A stretch of DNA of 64,000 nucleotides from Archangium lansingense. GTDB taxonomy: Bacteria; Myxococcota; Myxococcia; Myxococcales; Myxococcaceae. The position numbers and the translations under genes are program-made. The stretch spans positions 11,206,501-11,270,500 of the forward strand of contig NZ_JAPNKA010000001.1 in NCBI RefSeq assembly GCF_026626635.1, written 5' to 3'. How positions within the stretch are numbered: position 1 is the stretch's first letter; every line of letters begins with the position of its first letter. The notes beneath the pieces are model-generated. The model had not been told where the DNA came from. It was given only the letters and a program-made list of their open reading frames with translations, and ran no database searches. Shown here piece by piece: positions 25,880-34,515 of this stretch.

Positions 25880-26902
25880 ATGAAGAGCCCCCTCCTCGAG
25901 ACCCTTCCTCTCGGCTTCCCTTGGGTGACTGCCGACCCGTTCCTGTTCTGCGTGCACCACAACGACGCGTACCCCGCCGGCAACGAGCATCTCGGGCCCG
26001 CGGCCTCGCTCGCGGGCCGCAACCTCGGTCAGGACTTCGAGGGCAAGGACGGCTGGAACATGTACCACGGCGAGGTCGTCCCCGGCTTTCCCGGGCACCC
26101 GCACCGTGGCTTCGAGACGGTGACGATGGTGCGCAAGGGCCTCATCGACCACTCGGACTCGCTGGGCGCCGCGGCGCGCTTCGGCCACGGCGACGTGCAG
26201 TGGCTGACCGCGGGGGCCGGCGTGGTGCACTCGGAGATGTTCCCGCTCGTGGACGCGAGCCGCCCCAACCCCACCGAGCTGTTTCAGATCTGGCTCAACC
26301 TGCCCGCCGAGGACAAGCTCGCGCCGCCGCACTTCTCGATGCTCTGGGGCCAGGACATCCCGCGCGTGGCGTTCACGGATGACGCCGGCCGCCGCACCGA
26401 GGTGACCGTGGCCGCGGGAGAGCTCGAGGGACGCCGTGCGCCGCCGCCTCCGCCCCGCTCGTGGGCCGCGCGCCCCGACACGGACGTGGCCATCTGGACC
26501 CTCCGCTTCGAGGCGGGTGCGGCGTGGACGCTGCCGCCGGCGGCGAACCCTCGTGCCAACCGCACGCTCTACTTCTTCGAGGGTGACGGGCTGAAGGTGG
26601 CGGACCAGCTCATCCGCTCGCACCAGGCCCTCGTGGTCCGGAGCGACGTGGCGGTGCGCCTGGAGGCCGTGGGCGGCGCCTGCGAGGTGCTGATGCTGCA
26701 GGGGCGCCCCATTGGCGAGCCGGTGGTGCAGTACGGACCGTTCGTGATGAACAGCCGCGCGGAGATCCAGCAGGCGTTCAACGACTACCAGCGCACGAGC
26801 TTCGGCGGCTGGCCATGGCGGTCCGGAGATCCAGTCCACCCGCGTGAAGAGGGGCGCTTCGCCCGTCACGCGGACGGCCGCATCGAGCGGCCCTCTCGCT
26901 GA
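25880..26902 (+). CDS. Pirin family protein
   Basis: About 340 residues from ATG 25880, which has GGAG 6 bp upstream; an earlier ATG at 25823 overlaps the preceding stop but lacks a better site. The bicupin has the pirin metal motif GHPHRGFETVTMVRKG followed by GDVQWLTAGAGVVHSEMF and the QIWLNLP segment. Pirins bind Fe or another metal; some are quercetinases and others transcription cofactors. Likely the last gene of the ohrR operon. Confidence 0.88.
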   Translation: MKSPLLETLPLGFPWVTADPFLFCVHHNDAYPAGNEHLGPAASLAGRNLGQDFEGKDGWNMYHGEVVPGFPGHPHRGFETVTMVRKGLIDHSDSLGAAARFGHGDVQWLTAGAGVVHSEMFPLVDASRPNPTELFQIWLNLPAEDKLAPPHFSMLWGQDIPRVAFTDDAGRRTEVTVAAGELEGRRAPPPPPRSWAARPDTDVAIWTLRFEAGAAWTLPPAANPRANRTLYFFEGDGLKVADQLIRSHQALVVRSDVAVRLEAVGGACEVLMLQGRPIGEPVVQYGPFVMNSRAEIQQAFNDYQRTSFGGWPWRSGDPVHPREEGRFARHADGRIERPSR

Positions 26903-27221
26903 GCCGCGCAAACCTCAGGCTGCCGCAGCCGGCTGACTGCGGCTACCACCTCGACGCGAGACGCTGCGGGGTGCTCGCTCCACCGTGTTGAGGGGGGCGT
27001 GGTGCTCAGCCGCCTCCTCAAGTGCAATCCCCGCGACACGCCCACCCCGGTGAGATGGCCGGGGCACGGGCCTCGTGAAGGCCTCGTGTCCGTCCCTGGA
27101 CAGACGTGAGCCGCCTGGCTGGGAAGGCCTCTGTCTCGCGGTAAAATTCCAGGCATCCCAGCTGGGGGCGAGTCGAGCTGGAGATCCCAAAAACCGCTCA
27201 CACCTCATCCAGGAGAAGCCC
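26903..27221. other. Intergenic region before the histidine kinase
   Basis: About 320 bp with no convincing gene. A leftward open frame ending at 26915 has Pro/Arg/Ser-rich content typical of antisense GC-rich DNA. The promoter of the kinase gene presumably lies near 27140-27200, where a GGTAAAATTCC segment breaks the high GC. Confidence 0.3.
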
Positions 27222-28541
27222 ATGCGTGCTTCACCCTCGAAGAGTCCTCAGGTGTTGGACCCCGAGCAGGTTCTCCAGGGGCTGCATCCGCTCATGCTGA
27301 GTGGCAGCCTCCTGATCTCGGCGGCGGTCGGCCTGCAGTACCTGGGACAGTGGCGGGTGATGGCCTGGGTCTTCGGGGCGAATGCCCTGCGCATCTTCCT
27401 CAATGTGCTGCTCTCGAAGGTGTTCGCGCGCCGGCTCGCACCGAGCGTGGTGGAGTGGGCCCGGCTGGCCGTCAACGTGTCGATCCTCGCGGCAATAGGG
27501 GTATTGGCGGGGTGGAGCCTGCTGCTGTGGAGCTATGTCCCCTTCTCCATGTTCTGGCTCTACGGGATGAATGGCTCGGGGCGTGGCCGAGCGCTGGTCT
27601 ACATCGGGGTCATGGACGGGGCCGCGCTGCTGAGCGGATGCGACCCGTTCGAGCCCCTGGCCTTCAGCCTCCTCGCGGTGTTGAGCTTCCTGATGACGGA
27701 GAAGCGAGCCGAGCTGCTGCAACGAAGCCTGGAGCACATCATCGAGCAGCGCGAGCAACTGGCGTGGGCCCAGGGCGAGCTGCGGCTGTTGCACGAGCGT
27801 GCCTTCGAGCAGGAGAAGTTCTCGAGTCTGGGCCTGATGGCCGCGGGCGTGGCGCATGAGATCAACAACCCGATGGCCTTCGTCACCAGCAACGTCAACT
27901 CGCTGTACAAGGACCTCAAGCAACAGCAGCCGCTGGCCGAGCCACTGAAGGAGTATGTGGACGAGGTCCTGCCGGCGACGTTGGACGGCATCAAGCGGGT
28001 GAATGCGATCGTGTCGGACCTGAGGCGCTTCGCCCGTGGAGACCCGGAGGTGTATTCCGAGTACGACCCGAACGAGGAGGCGAAGGCGGCGCTGCGCATC
28101 GTTCAGGGACAGCTCCATCACGTGCGGGCAGAGCTGGAGCTGGGCGAGGTGGGAAATGTGGTGGGCCGGCCGCAGCAGCTCGTCCAGGTGCTGGTGAACA
28201 TGCTCGCGAACGCAGGGCAGGCCACAGCACCAGGAGGCGTGGTGCGGCTGTCCACGCGGGAGGAGACGGATGGAATTCGGGTGGAGGTCCGCGACACCGG
28301 GATGGGGATGACGCCGGAGACGCTCCGCAACCTGTTCCAGCCGTTCTTCACCACCAAGCCCCCGGGCATGGGGACGGGGCTGGGCCTGGCGGTGGCACAC
28401 AGCATCGTCACCGGACAAGGGGGCCACATCGAGGTGGAGAGCACACCCGGCAAGGGCGCATGCTTCACCCTGCACCTGCCACGCGTGGCCCATCGCCCGT
28501 CTCGCAGCACGGGCGACAGGGTGAGCGCCGCGGCCGCGTAG
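27222..28541 (+). CDS. Membrane sensor histidine kinase
   Basis: About 439 residues from ATG 27222, which has AGGAG upstream. The N-terminal 165 residues carry five or six hydrophobic segments (LMLSGSLLISAAVGLQYLG, VMAWVFGANALRIFLNVLL, LAVNVSILAAIGVLAGWSLLLW). A coiled linker then leads to HisKA, MAAGVAHEINNPMAFVTSN, with His near 213. The ATPase domain has N-box NMLANAGQATA, DTGMGMTPE and GTGLGLAVAHSIV. The kinase core resembles that of the PAS kinase at 22289. No partner regulator is adjacent. Confidence 0.87.
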   Translation: MRASPSKSPQVLDPEQVLQGLHPLMLSGSLLISAAVGLQYLGQWRVMAWVFGANALRIFLNVLLSKVFARRLAPSVVEWARLAVNVSILAAIGVLAGWSLLLWSYVPFSMFWLYGMNGSGRGRALVYIGVMDGAALLSGCDPFEPLAFSLLAVLSFLMTEKRAELLQRSLEHIIEQREQLAWAQGELRLLHERAFEQEKFSSLGLMAAGVAHEINNPMAFVTSNVNSLYKDLKQQQPLAEPLKEYVDEVLPATLDGIKRVNAIVSDLRRFARGDPEVYSEYDPNEEAKAALRIVQGQLHHVRAELELGEVGNVVGRPQQLVQVLVNMLANAGQATAPGGVVRLSTREETDGIRVEVRDTGMGMTPETLRNLFQPFFTTKPPGMGTGLGLAVAHSIVTGQGGHIEVESTPGKGACFTLHLPRVAHRPSRSTGDRVSAAAA

Positions 28542-28571
28542 CAGGCTCGAGGCGCACGGACTCCGCCGCGG

Positions 28572-28982
28572 CTACTGGACCGCAGCAGGGTCCATCCACA
28601 TGACTTCCCAGTGGTGGCCGTCGAGGTCGTAGAAGCTCCAGCCATACATGAAGCCGTGATCCTGCTTGTCCACGGCATGCTTGCCGCCGGCTTCGATGGC
28701 CTTCTTGACCAGCTCATCCACCTCGGCCCTGCTGCTGCACGACAGCGCGAACAGACCCTCCGTCTGCCGGGACGTATCGCACAGCTCACGCCTGGTGAAC
28801 GTCTTGAAGAAGGGCTCGGCGAGCAGCATCACGAAGGCCTCCTCACTGATAACCATGCAGGCCGCCTTCTCGTCCGTGAACTTGGGATTGAACTCGAAGC
28901 CGAGCTTCGAGAAGAACTCCATCGACTTCTTCAGGTCACGCACGGCCAGGTTGACGAAGAGCTTCCGGGACTTGGTTGCCAT
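28572..28982 (-). CDS. VOC-family (glyoxalase-like) protein
   Basis: 136 residues forming a single pair of beta-alpha-beta-beta-beta modules: KLFVNLAVRDLKKSMEFFSKLGF at the start and FYDLDGHHWEVMWMDP at the end. These match the glyoxalase/bleomycin-resistance (VOC) fold close to the PhnB-like group; metal ligands are only partly conserved. Function unknown, often detoxification. Followed by DoxX and DUF1428 genes in the same direction. Confidence 0.85.
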   Translation of the reverse strand: MATKSRKLFVNLAVRDLKKSMEFFSKLGFEFNPKFTDEKAACMVISEEAFVMLLAEPFFKTFTRRELCDTSRQTEGLFALSCSSRAEVDELVKKAIEAGGKHAVDKQDHGFMYGWSFYDLDGHHWEVMWMDPAAVQ

Positions 28983-29065
28983 GTCTATCTCCTTGTAAGG
29001 GTTCGCTACTGCATTGACTGCGCGAGCGGCTTGAAATCATCGGTCGTACTGCGTGCTGCGTCGCT

Positions 29066-29545
29066 TCACTTCGTGGCGCGGAACGGAAGGACGGCGCGGA
29101 GTCGTTCATCACGCAACCAAAGCCCGAGCCAGAGGAACGCCGCGACGTAGGTGGGAAAGAGCACGTGGCTGAAGAGCGGGTTCCCGACACGGACATGGGT
29201 CGCGATCGCGCCACCGAGGTAGCCGGTCCACAGGACGGCTCCCAGCACCGAGGTCCGAGGAATGAGATACACGGCCAGGCACACCAGCTGGACGAGGCCA
29301 AGGCCGAAGACCACGGTCGAGGGGTAACCGAGTTGGGCCGTCGTTTGAACCGCCTCGGGGTGCGCGAGCACCTTGATGGTGGCATCGAACAGCAGGAAGA
29401 GGACGGCAAGGCCGCTCAGGATGCGTCCGGTCCACAGCGCCTTATTCGAGGGCCTCGAGCTGAGCCCAGCGGCGTTCGGCGCGCCGCGAGTCTCAGTGCT
29501 GGTACCGGGGTTGGAGTGATGTGTCTGGGCGTAGGTCGCGGTCAT
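29066..29545 (-). CDS. DoxX-like membrane protein
   Basis: 159 residues. After a hydrophilic leader there are four hydrophobic helices: TGRILSGLAVLFLLFDATIK, STVVFGLGLVQLVCLAVYLIP, LGAVLWTGYLGGAIATHV and FPTYVAAFLWLGLWL. The layout and the LGY and GNPLFSHVLFPTYVA segments fit the DoxX-like family of small inner-membrane proteins, some linked to redox stress. Role unknown. Confidence 0.8.
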   Translation of the reverse strand: MTATYAQTHHSNPGTSTETRGAPNAAGLSSRPSNKALWTGRILSGLAVLFLLFDATIKVLAHPEAVQTTAQLGYPSTVVFGLGLVQLVCLAVYLIPRTSVLGAVLWTGYLGGAIATHVRVGNPLFSHVLFPTYVAAFLWLGLWLRDERLRAVLPFRATK

Positions 29546-29748
29546 GGAGCCTCCATCGTGTGGTTTCGAGGCTTGGACCGTCGCGACCGGAGAAACTCAT
29601 CGGTCACACCAAAAAAAGATCAGCCACCCACCGGCAAGTGCCTGAAATGACTGCCCCACCAGGATGAAATCGACGACCGTTACTGAACCGGCCGGCCCGC
29701 TGAGCGAGTCAGCCGGCATGGTGGCAACGCTGTCGATGCGTGTTCGGC

Positions 29749-30099
29749 TCAGGAGTCGAGCAGGACCGAGAAACCGCCGTAGATCATGCGCTTGCCGTCG
29801 AAAGGCATGCCCTCGAGCGCCTTCATGCGCGGATCTTCCATCATCTTCTTGTTCCCCTCGTCACGAGCGGCCTTTGACGGCCACTCGATCCACGAGAAAA
29901 CCACCGTCTCACCGGTTTCTGCCTTCACCGCCCCCTTGAAATCGGTGACCTTTCCGTCGGGTACATCGTCACCCCAGCACTCGACGACGCGGGTCGCGCC
30001 ATATTCCTTGAACAGCGGCAAGGCCTTGGCGACCATCGCCCGGTAGGCGTCCTTGTTGGCGACAGGCACCGGGGTAACGAATCCATCAATGTAACTCAT
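29749..30099 (-). CDS. DUF1428 family protein
   Basis: 116 residues from ATG 30099, MSYIDGFVTPVPVANKDAYR. The pattern FKEYGATRVVECWGDDVPDGKVTDF then FSWIEWPSKAARDEG and a final MIYGGFSVLLD is typical of DUF1428 (ferredoxin-like dimeric alpha-beta barrel). Biochemical role unknown. It forms a leftward group with the DoxX and VOC genes. Confidence 0.9.
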   Translation of the reverse strand: MSYIDGFVTPVPVANKDAYRAMVAKALPLFKEYGATRVVECWGDDVPDGKVTDFKGAVKAETGETVVFSWIEWPSKAARDEGNKKMMEDPRMKALEGMPFDGKRMIYGGFSVLLDS

Positions 30100-30408
30100 G
30101 ATGCTTCTCCTTCTTCGTTGGGCCACTTCTCGCCTTTTCGGCGCCGTCCGCGAGCCCAGCGAGAGCCATGCCGCTCCCCCTGTCCCTCCGACTGCGCCTC
30201 AAGCCTCACCGACTCAGGGTTGTCAGAGCGGAGGCTTTCACCCGGTACCTTCAGGCTCGCGACCCACGTCCGCAATGGGTTGGGAGCGGCCCTGGCCTCC
30301 CGGCCGGGAAGTAAGCACTCCCCACGCCTTCAATGCGCCAGCTCGGGCGTAGAAGCTCACCACGACGCCGCTGGGAAAGCGCATCAACAGCTCTACTCTC
30401 TATCGGGT
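30100..30408. other. Non-coding stretch left of the island
   Basis: About 300 bp without a supportable gene. It lies between the DUF1428 gene and a recombinase remnant and probably derives from a decayed element. Confidence 0.3.
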
Positions 30409-30520
30409 CCAGTGCGACTCTGACTCGGAGGTGTACGGCCACCTCGAGCTGGACGACATGCGCCAGGGCCTCAACCCGCTCGGCGTCCAGAGCGCCAAGG
30501 CGAGTGAAGCGTCAGAGCCA
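30409..30520 (+). pseudogene. Tyrosine recombinase (integrase) C-terminal remnant
   Basis: The frame reads VQCDSDSEVYGHLELDDMRQ and then GLNPLG. This matches the end of phage-type integrases, where the catalytic Tyr sits in a VYGHL-like motif followed by a DMR-type helix. Nothing of the rest of the enzyme is visible upstream. It lies about 75 bp from the tRNA 3' fragment, the usual place of an integrase next to its attachment site, and suggests an older insertion at the same tRNA. Confidence 0.45.
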
Positions 30521-30593
30521 CGTCCTCCGCGCAGGCCGCCGGAGGTGAACCCTCGCCGCTTCCTACGGGTTTGCCGCTGGAGGGCTTCGGGGA

Positions 30594-30698
30594 AAAAACA
30601 AAAGCCCTGGAGTTTCAGCGGAAGTCCGCGAAACTCCAGGGCTTTTAATGGTCGGGGAGACAGGATTTGAACCTGCGACCCCTTGGTCCCGAACCAAG
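30594..30698 (-). repeat. Left attachment site: displaced 3' half of tRNA-Pro plus terminator
   Basis: 105 bp identical to 38689-38793. It contains the tRNA-Pro 3' half from the anticodon arm to CCA and the hairpin terminator beyond it, but lacks the 5' half. This is the classic scar of integration into a tRNA gene. It is not a functional tRNA. Confidence 0.92.
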
Positions 30699-30794
30699 GC
30701 GAGGGAGCGTCCAGGTGTTACCAGCGGTTCACAACCCTGCGTAAATACTCGGGTTTCTGAAGCCGGGTCTGTCCAGACGTCCCATCCAGTACGC

Positions 30795-30906
30795 GCGGGC
30801 ACCAAGGATTTTGCTGCTACCTTGCTGCTGGGCTCCACCCAGGCGCCGTCAGCCAACGAGCTTGGGCGGCTGCTGACAGTCCGGGAAGTCGCGGAGCGGC
30901 TGGCCT
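30795..30906 (+). pseudogene. Excisionase-like DNA-binding fragment
   Basis: The frame contains GRLLTVREVAERLAW, which matches the start of MerR-like excisionase/DNA-binding domains (usually LLTVREVAERLGVS). After this the frame loses the family pattern, so it is judged a fragment. Its position just inside the left end of the island fits a recombination-directionality gene. Confidence 0.35.
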
Positions 30907-31053
30907 GGAGGTGCGGAGGCCCACTGCTCCTGGAGGTATCTCTGGAGCGTGCTCTGGTGGGAGCTGGGCATTTCCTAGGCGATGGCGCAACGGCCAAGTG
31001 CTTGGATTCACTGGATTCGGGCTCTTGGCACGATTCGCGCTAAACGCCAGTCC

Positions 31054-33069
31054 GTGAACATTCGAGTCCTACCCGAAGAGGTGCTCCTGGCGCGCCTGCC
31101 CGTCTATCAGTACCGCGCGTGGTCGCGGGCCTGGGCCCAGGCACTCCACGAGCTCTTCCACACGCCCTCCCTGGCGGAGGGTCTCTCCACCCTCGCGCTC
31201 CTGACGGGAACGCCGCTCGACGCCGTGGAGCAAGCACGCGCCTCGGCTCGCGGCCTGGAGGAACTGTTGAAGGAGCTGGCGCCGGATTGGGAGCGCCGGG
31301 CCCAGGATGGGGATGACCGATGCCGCATCAGCCGGATTCCGGGTGGTGTCGTCGGGGTCGAGATTCCCGTGGACGAGGAGGGGCTGCGCCAGTGGCTGCT
31401 GCGCTACAAGCGGAGGGAATCCGCCCTCGACCGCTTCATCACCGAGGACATCCAGCTGCTGTGTCAGCTCCAGGTCGCCATCGACCATGCCCGGAGTCAT
31501 GAGTCCGTCCTCATCACGGGCGAGACGGGGACGGGCAAGGGAGCGCTCGCGGAGGCCATCCATGTGATGAGTGGCCGCGAGGGCTTCAGCCCCATCAATT
31601 GCACCGCCATCACCGCCAGCCTGCTTGAGAGTGAGCTGTTCGGCCACAAGAAGGGGTCCTTCACGGGGGCCACCCAGGACAAGGAAGGACTGATCGCCGC
31701 GGCCGAGAATGGAACCCTCTTCCTGGATGAAGTGGGGGACCTCGCCACCGAGGTCCAGCCAAAGTTGCTGCGCGTGCTGCGCGAGCGGGAGTACCGGCGC
31801 GTGGGCGAGACAGAAGTCCTGCGCACCCAGGCTCGATTCATCGCCGCGACGAACGCCAACCTCTTCGAGTCCGTGGCCGATGGCCGCTTCCGGGAGGACC
31901 TGCTCCAGCGTTTGAGTGCCTGTCACATCGAGCTTCCCCCGCTGCGCGAGCGGCAGGACGACATCTTCCTCATCGCCGAGCAGGTCCTGAGGACCGCGCG
32001 CCATTCGGGGCAGCTGACGGAGCCCGTGCGCACCTTGATGAACCGGTACGAATGGCACGGCAACGTGGCCGAACTGTCCGATGCCATGCGCTACGCCGCC
32101 GTTGCCTCGCGGGGAGCGCCCATCCGGATCTCCCATCTGCCGGATGCTCTGGTGGAGGAGGCCTATCCCCCGGCGGGAACCGCCTCGCAGATCCTCCTGA
32201 CGGCGCAGGTGCTCGACAGCAGTGACGCCTCGAAGGACTACGACACCCTTCCGGAGTCCCTCGATGCCGTGCTCGAGGAGCACCTCAAGGAGCCTCCGCC
32301 CATCGCCAACAACGGGGAGGTGGACGAGCTGGTGATGGCGTTCGTCCAACTGGCCTTCATGTGGCCGGGCAATCCCGTTCCCCTGACGCAGGCGGCGCTG
32401 GAGAAGGCGCTCGCCCAACTGCGCACGGTCAGCCTGCTCTCCGAGCTGCGTCAGCAACTCTCCGCGAGCCATTTCCCGAACGACATCATCTCCACCCTGA
32501 ATGCCCGGCTCGGAGCCGAGTTGGAGGACGTCAAGGGACCGCCGCTGTTGGGCCTGGCCATACAGGTTCTCATGCAGTTGCTCGGTTCGGAGAATCCCGA
32601 TGACCGCTCCCATCTGCTCGAGTGGGCGCTGAAGTTCCAGAAGGTCGTCCCGATGATCGTTCACCTGGCCCAGGCCCTCCGTCAGCACACGGAGGAACCC
32701 AAGCCCACGACGGTCACGGCGATCTCTGTACCGCCGACGCGGCCCACGCCCTTTGCTCGGGTTCCAGGTACGAAGGATTGGTTGGACCCGCGCAATCGCC
32801 CCGTCGTCGAGAAGGCCGTGCGCGCGACCGGTGGCGTGAAGAACAGGGCAGGCAAGCTCCTCAAGCTCAACTCGGCGAGCTACGTGGCCAAAGTCATTCG
32901 TGCGCACGACCTGGAGACGGTGTGTGAGGAATTGGTTCAGGCGAGTCGTGCCGAGCGCAGCAAGCGCACGCAGCCGAGCAGAGCTCCTCGGAAGGGGCGG
33001 CAGGCGCCCACCGGGGTTCAACACGACGATGCAGTGAAAGGAGAAGAGCGAGATGAAGCGAAACAATAA
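31054..33069 (+). CDS. Sigma-54-dependent transcriptional activator
   Basis: About 671 residues from GTG 31054; an ATG at 30982 would add 24 unlikely residues. The N-terminal 120 residues are a helical domain of no recognised family. The AAA+ domain has Walker A GETGTGKGA near 156, the sigma-54 contact loop GSFTGA near 202 (canonical GAFTGA), GTLFLDEVGD and FREDLLQRLS. After a long helical region the C-terminus has AVRATGGVKNRAGKLLKLN, a Fis-like helix-turn-helix. The loop Ala-to-Ser change may weaken or alter sigma-54 activation. It is the first gene of the island. Confidence 0.85.
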   Translation: MNIRVLPEEVLLARLPVYQYRAWSRAWAQALHELFHTPSLAEGLSTLALLTGTPLDAVEQARASARGLEELLKELAPDWERRAQDGDDRCRISRIPGGVVGVEIPVDEEGLRQWLLRYKRRESALDRFITEDIQLLCQLQVAIDHARSHESVLITGETGTGKGALAEAIHVMSGREGFSPINCTAITASLLESELFGHKKGSFTGATQDKEGLIAAAENGTLFLDEVGDLATEVQPKLLRVLREREYRRVGETEVLRTQARFIAATNANLFESVADGRFREDLLQRLSACHIELPPLRERQDDIFLIAEQVLRTARHSGQLTEPVRTLMNRYEWHGNVAELSDAMRYAAVASRGAPIRISHLPDALVEEAYPPAGTASQILLTAQVLDSSDASKDYDTLPESLDAVLEEHLKEPPPIANNGEVDELVMAFVQLAFMWPGNPVPLTQAALEKALAQLRTVSLLSELRQQLSASHFPNDIISTLNARLGAELEDVKGPPLLGLAIQVLMQLLGSENPDDRSHLLEWALKFQKVVPMIVHLAQALRQHTEEPKPTTVTAISVPPTRPTPFARVPGTKDWLDPRNRPVVEKAVRATGGVKNRAGKLLKLNSASYVAKVIRAHDLETVCEELVQASRAERSKRTQPSRAPRKGRQAPTGVQHDDAVKGEERDEAKQ

Positions 33070-33268
33070 TCAACTGCGCCGCCAGGAGGGGTACGGCCTG
33101 GTGCCCAGGAAGCACGAGGGGGCCGCGCGGGGCGGTGGTTTCGGAGGAATGGTGGGGGCCGTCATCGGCGCCGCGCTGGGGGGCCCCGTCGGTGCGGCCG
33201 TCTTCGCGGCCGTGGGGGCCGCCCTCGGTGCCCATGCCGGGGCTGAGTCCGACCAGCGCCGAAGGTAG
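33053..33268 (+). CDS. Glycine-zipper small protein
   Basis: 71 residues. A basic head (MKRNNNQLRRQEGYGLVPRK) precedes a Gly/Ala-rich hydrophobic stretch, GGMVGAVIGAALGGPVGAA and VFAAVGAALGAHAG, with regular GxxxG spacing. Such glycine zippers insert in membranes and may oligomerise. It overlaps the sigma-54 activator by 17 bp. A bacteriocin-like or membrane-associated role is possible but unproven. Confidence 0.6.
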   Translation: MKRNNNQLRRQEGYGLVPRKHEGAARGGGFGGMVGAVIGAALGGPVGAAVFAAVGAALGAHAGAESDQRRR

Positions 33269-33396
33269 ACGGGCGCCGTTCCGGCTCGTCCGATGATTGC
33301 TTCCAACGATTGTTTGTATGTGTTCCCGGGACATCCCGGGGCAGATGGGAAGGTGCGTGCCTGGGTCAAGGGCCCAGGCACGTGGAGGATACACGA

Positions 33397-33735
33397 ATGT
33401 TCGTGAACAAGGTTGTGACGGATGTCGTCCCCCGCGAGGCCATGCCGCTCCTGAAGAACATGCTCAATGGGTACATGAGCCAGTGGGAGCGTATCTACAT
33501 CGGGGCGACGGCCCACCCGGAGATGCGATACGAGCAGCATATGCTCGATGGGTGGCGGAAGATGGTGGTTGTCTACGAGGCGTTCTCGCCAGAGATCGCC
33601 CGGGGCATGGAGCAGGCGCTGATCGCGCATGCGAGGGAGTCCAACTTCCTCACTCTGGTCGTGAACACGAATCCCGGTGGGGAGGGGCTCAGCACCGCGC
33701 GACGCTCGAACTATCTGTACTTCCTGTGTGGCTGA
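33397..33735 (+). CDS. GIY-YIG-like protein (putative small nuclease)
   Basis: 112 residues from ATG 33397, with GGAGGAT upstream. The order RIYIGATAHPEMRYEQHMLDGW, then GMEQALI, then NTNPGGEG and NYLYFLCG mirrors GIY-YIG nucleases: an IYIG core strand, an Arg and His on the next helix, a Glu on the following helix and a late Asn. The first strand is divergent and the family call is by pattern only. It lies in the island, after the glycine-zipper gene. Confidence 0.5.
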   Translation: MFVNKVVTDVVPREAMPLLKNMLNGYMSQWERIYIGATAHPEMRYEQHMLDGWRKMVVVYEAFSPEIARGMEQALIAHARESNFLTLVVNTNPGGEGLSTARRSNYLYFLCG

Positions 33736-33799
33736 GGCGCGCACGCGCCGGGAGTGGGATGCGCGGGGCTTCTCGTCACGTGATTCTTCTCGCGTCATG

Positions 33800-33986
33800 A
33801 GAGCCCCGCGCGAGGTGCCCGTGAATCCGGCTCCCTCAAGCGGAGGAGGAGCCGGGGCTGGAGGAGGAGAGCCCGACCCTGGCTGCGACGGTGGAGTCGA
33901 CGAAGTAGCGCACGCCGCGATTGGATTGGGCGGGGGTGCTGGCGTATTTCACGGTGTGAGGAGCCGTCTCGTTCCACCGCCTATGG
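33800..33986 (-). pseudogene. C-terminal remnant of a secreted or enzyme protein
   Basis: The leftward frame reads RRWNETAPHTVKYASTP and then RGVRYFVDSTVAARVGL, ending in a Ser/Gly tail. It is open and coding-like but has no start, and overlaps the end of the DUF2381 remnant. I cannot name its family. Confidence 0.35.
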
Positions 33987-34196
33987 GAACGTCACGCCAT
34001 CGAGAGTCACGCCCTGAGCCCCGGCTTCTCCCGCCCACAGCTTGAGCGTGTAGGTTCCCCGGGCCTCGTTCTCCGCCGCGTCCAGTTCCACGGTGATGCG
34101 TTGAGACTTGCCCGGCGGAATGGGCTCCAGGGGCACCACCAGCCCCATCAACTCCTCGCGCTTGGAGCCCACCACCGGGGAAGGCGGGGAAGGTGT
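33981..34196 (-). pseudogene. DUF2381 (TIGR02268-like) C-terminal remnant
   Basis: The frame contains VVGSKREELMGLVVPLEPIP, then a TVELDAAENEARGTYTLKLW segment and the ending GVTLDGVTFP. The TLKLW ... VTLxxVTFP ending is typical of the myxobacterial DUF2381 paralogous family. The upstream two thirds of the gene are missing; the frame continues only into antisense-like sequence beyond 34200. Confidence 0.5.
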
Positions 34197-34207
34197 CAAA
34201 GGACTCG

Positions 34208-34294
34208 TTTCGACACCTCGTCTCCTACGAACTGCGCAGAAGGACGTTCGACTTCGACGTGTTCGTCTGCGTGAGGTGTGGAGGCAGGCGGTGA
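34208..34294 (+). pseudogene. Transposase C-terminal fragment (IS91-type pattern)
   Basis: Twenty-eight codons ending TGA 34294 read RRTFDFDVFVCVRCGGRR. The Cys-x2-Cys-Gly-Gly-Arg knuckle after a DVxVC strand resembles the C-terminus of Y2/IS91-type transposases. Nothing else of the gene is seen. Confidence 0.35.
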
Positions 34295-34515
34295 GCCTGC
34301 CCCGATTTTGTGGGACAGTCCCACTACGCGCGCGCCGCGGCCTTCCTCGATGCGACAAGGCCGCGAGGGCACGCGCCACAGAGGCCCGGTGCCGCGCCCC
34401 GGGGTGAAGGGGGGCTGAGCCGGCGGCACGACCGCCCCTGCGGGCGATGGATGAGGGCCATGCCGGCTCGAACGTGGAGAGCGAAGATGGCCCTTCGGCG
34501 AAGGGCGCTGGCGCC
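34295..34515. other. Non-coding stretch in the island
   Basis: No supportable gene. It separates the transposase fragment from the end of the effector operon and may hold its terminator, though no clear hairpin with a T-run was found. Confidence 0.3.

Noticed and set aside
26915..27223. Leftward 102-codon open frame before the histidine kinase
   Set aside because: Low-information Arg/Ser/Pro content, and it overlaps the kinase promoter; no ribosome site or homology pattern.
30621..30698. Second tRNA-Pro gene at the left end of the island
   Set aside because: Only the 3' half is present; the 5' half is replaced by island sequence, so it cannot fold.
30648..31043. Rightward frame MVGETGFEPATPW
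   Set aside because: Its start is the antisense of the tRNA 3' half; such frames are a classic false gene. Only the excisionase-like segment inside is mentioned.
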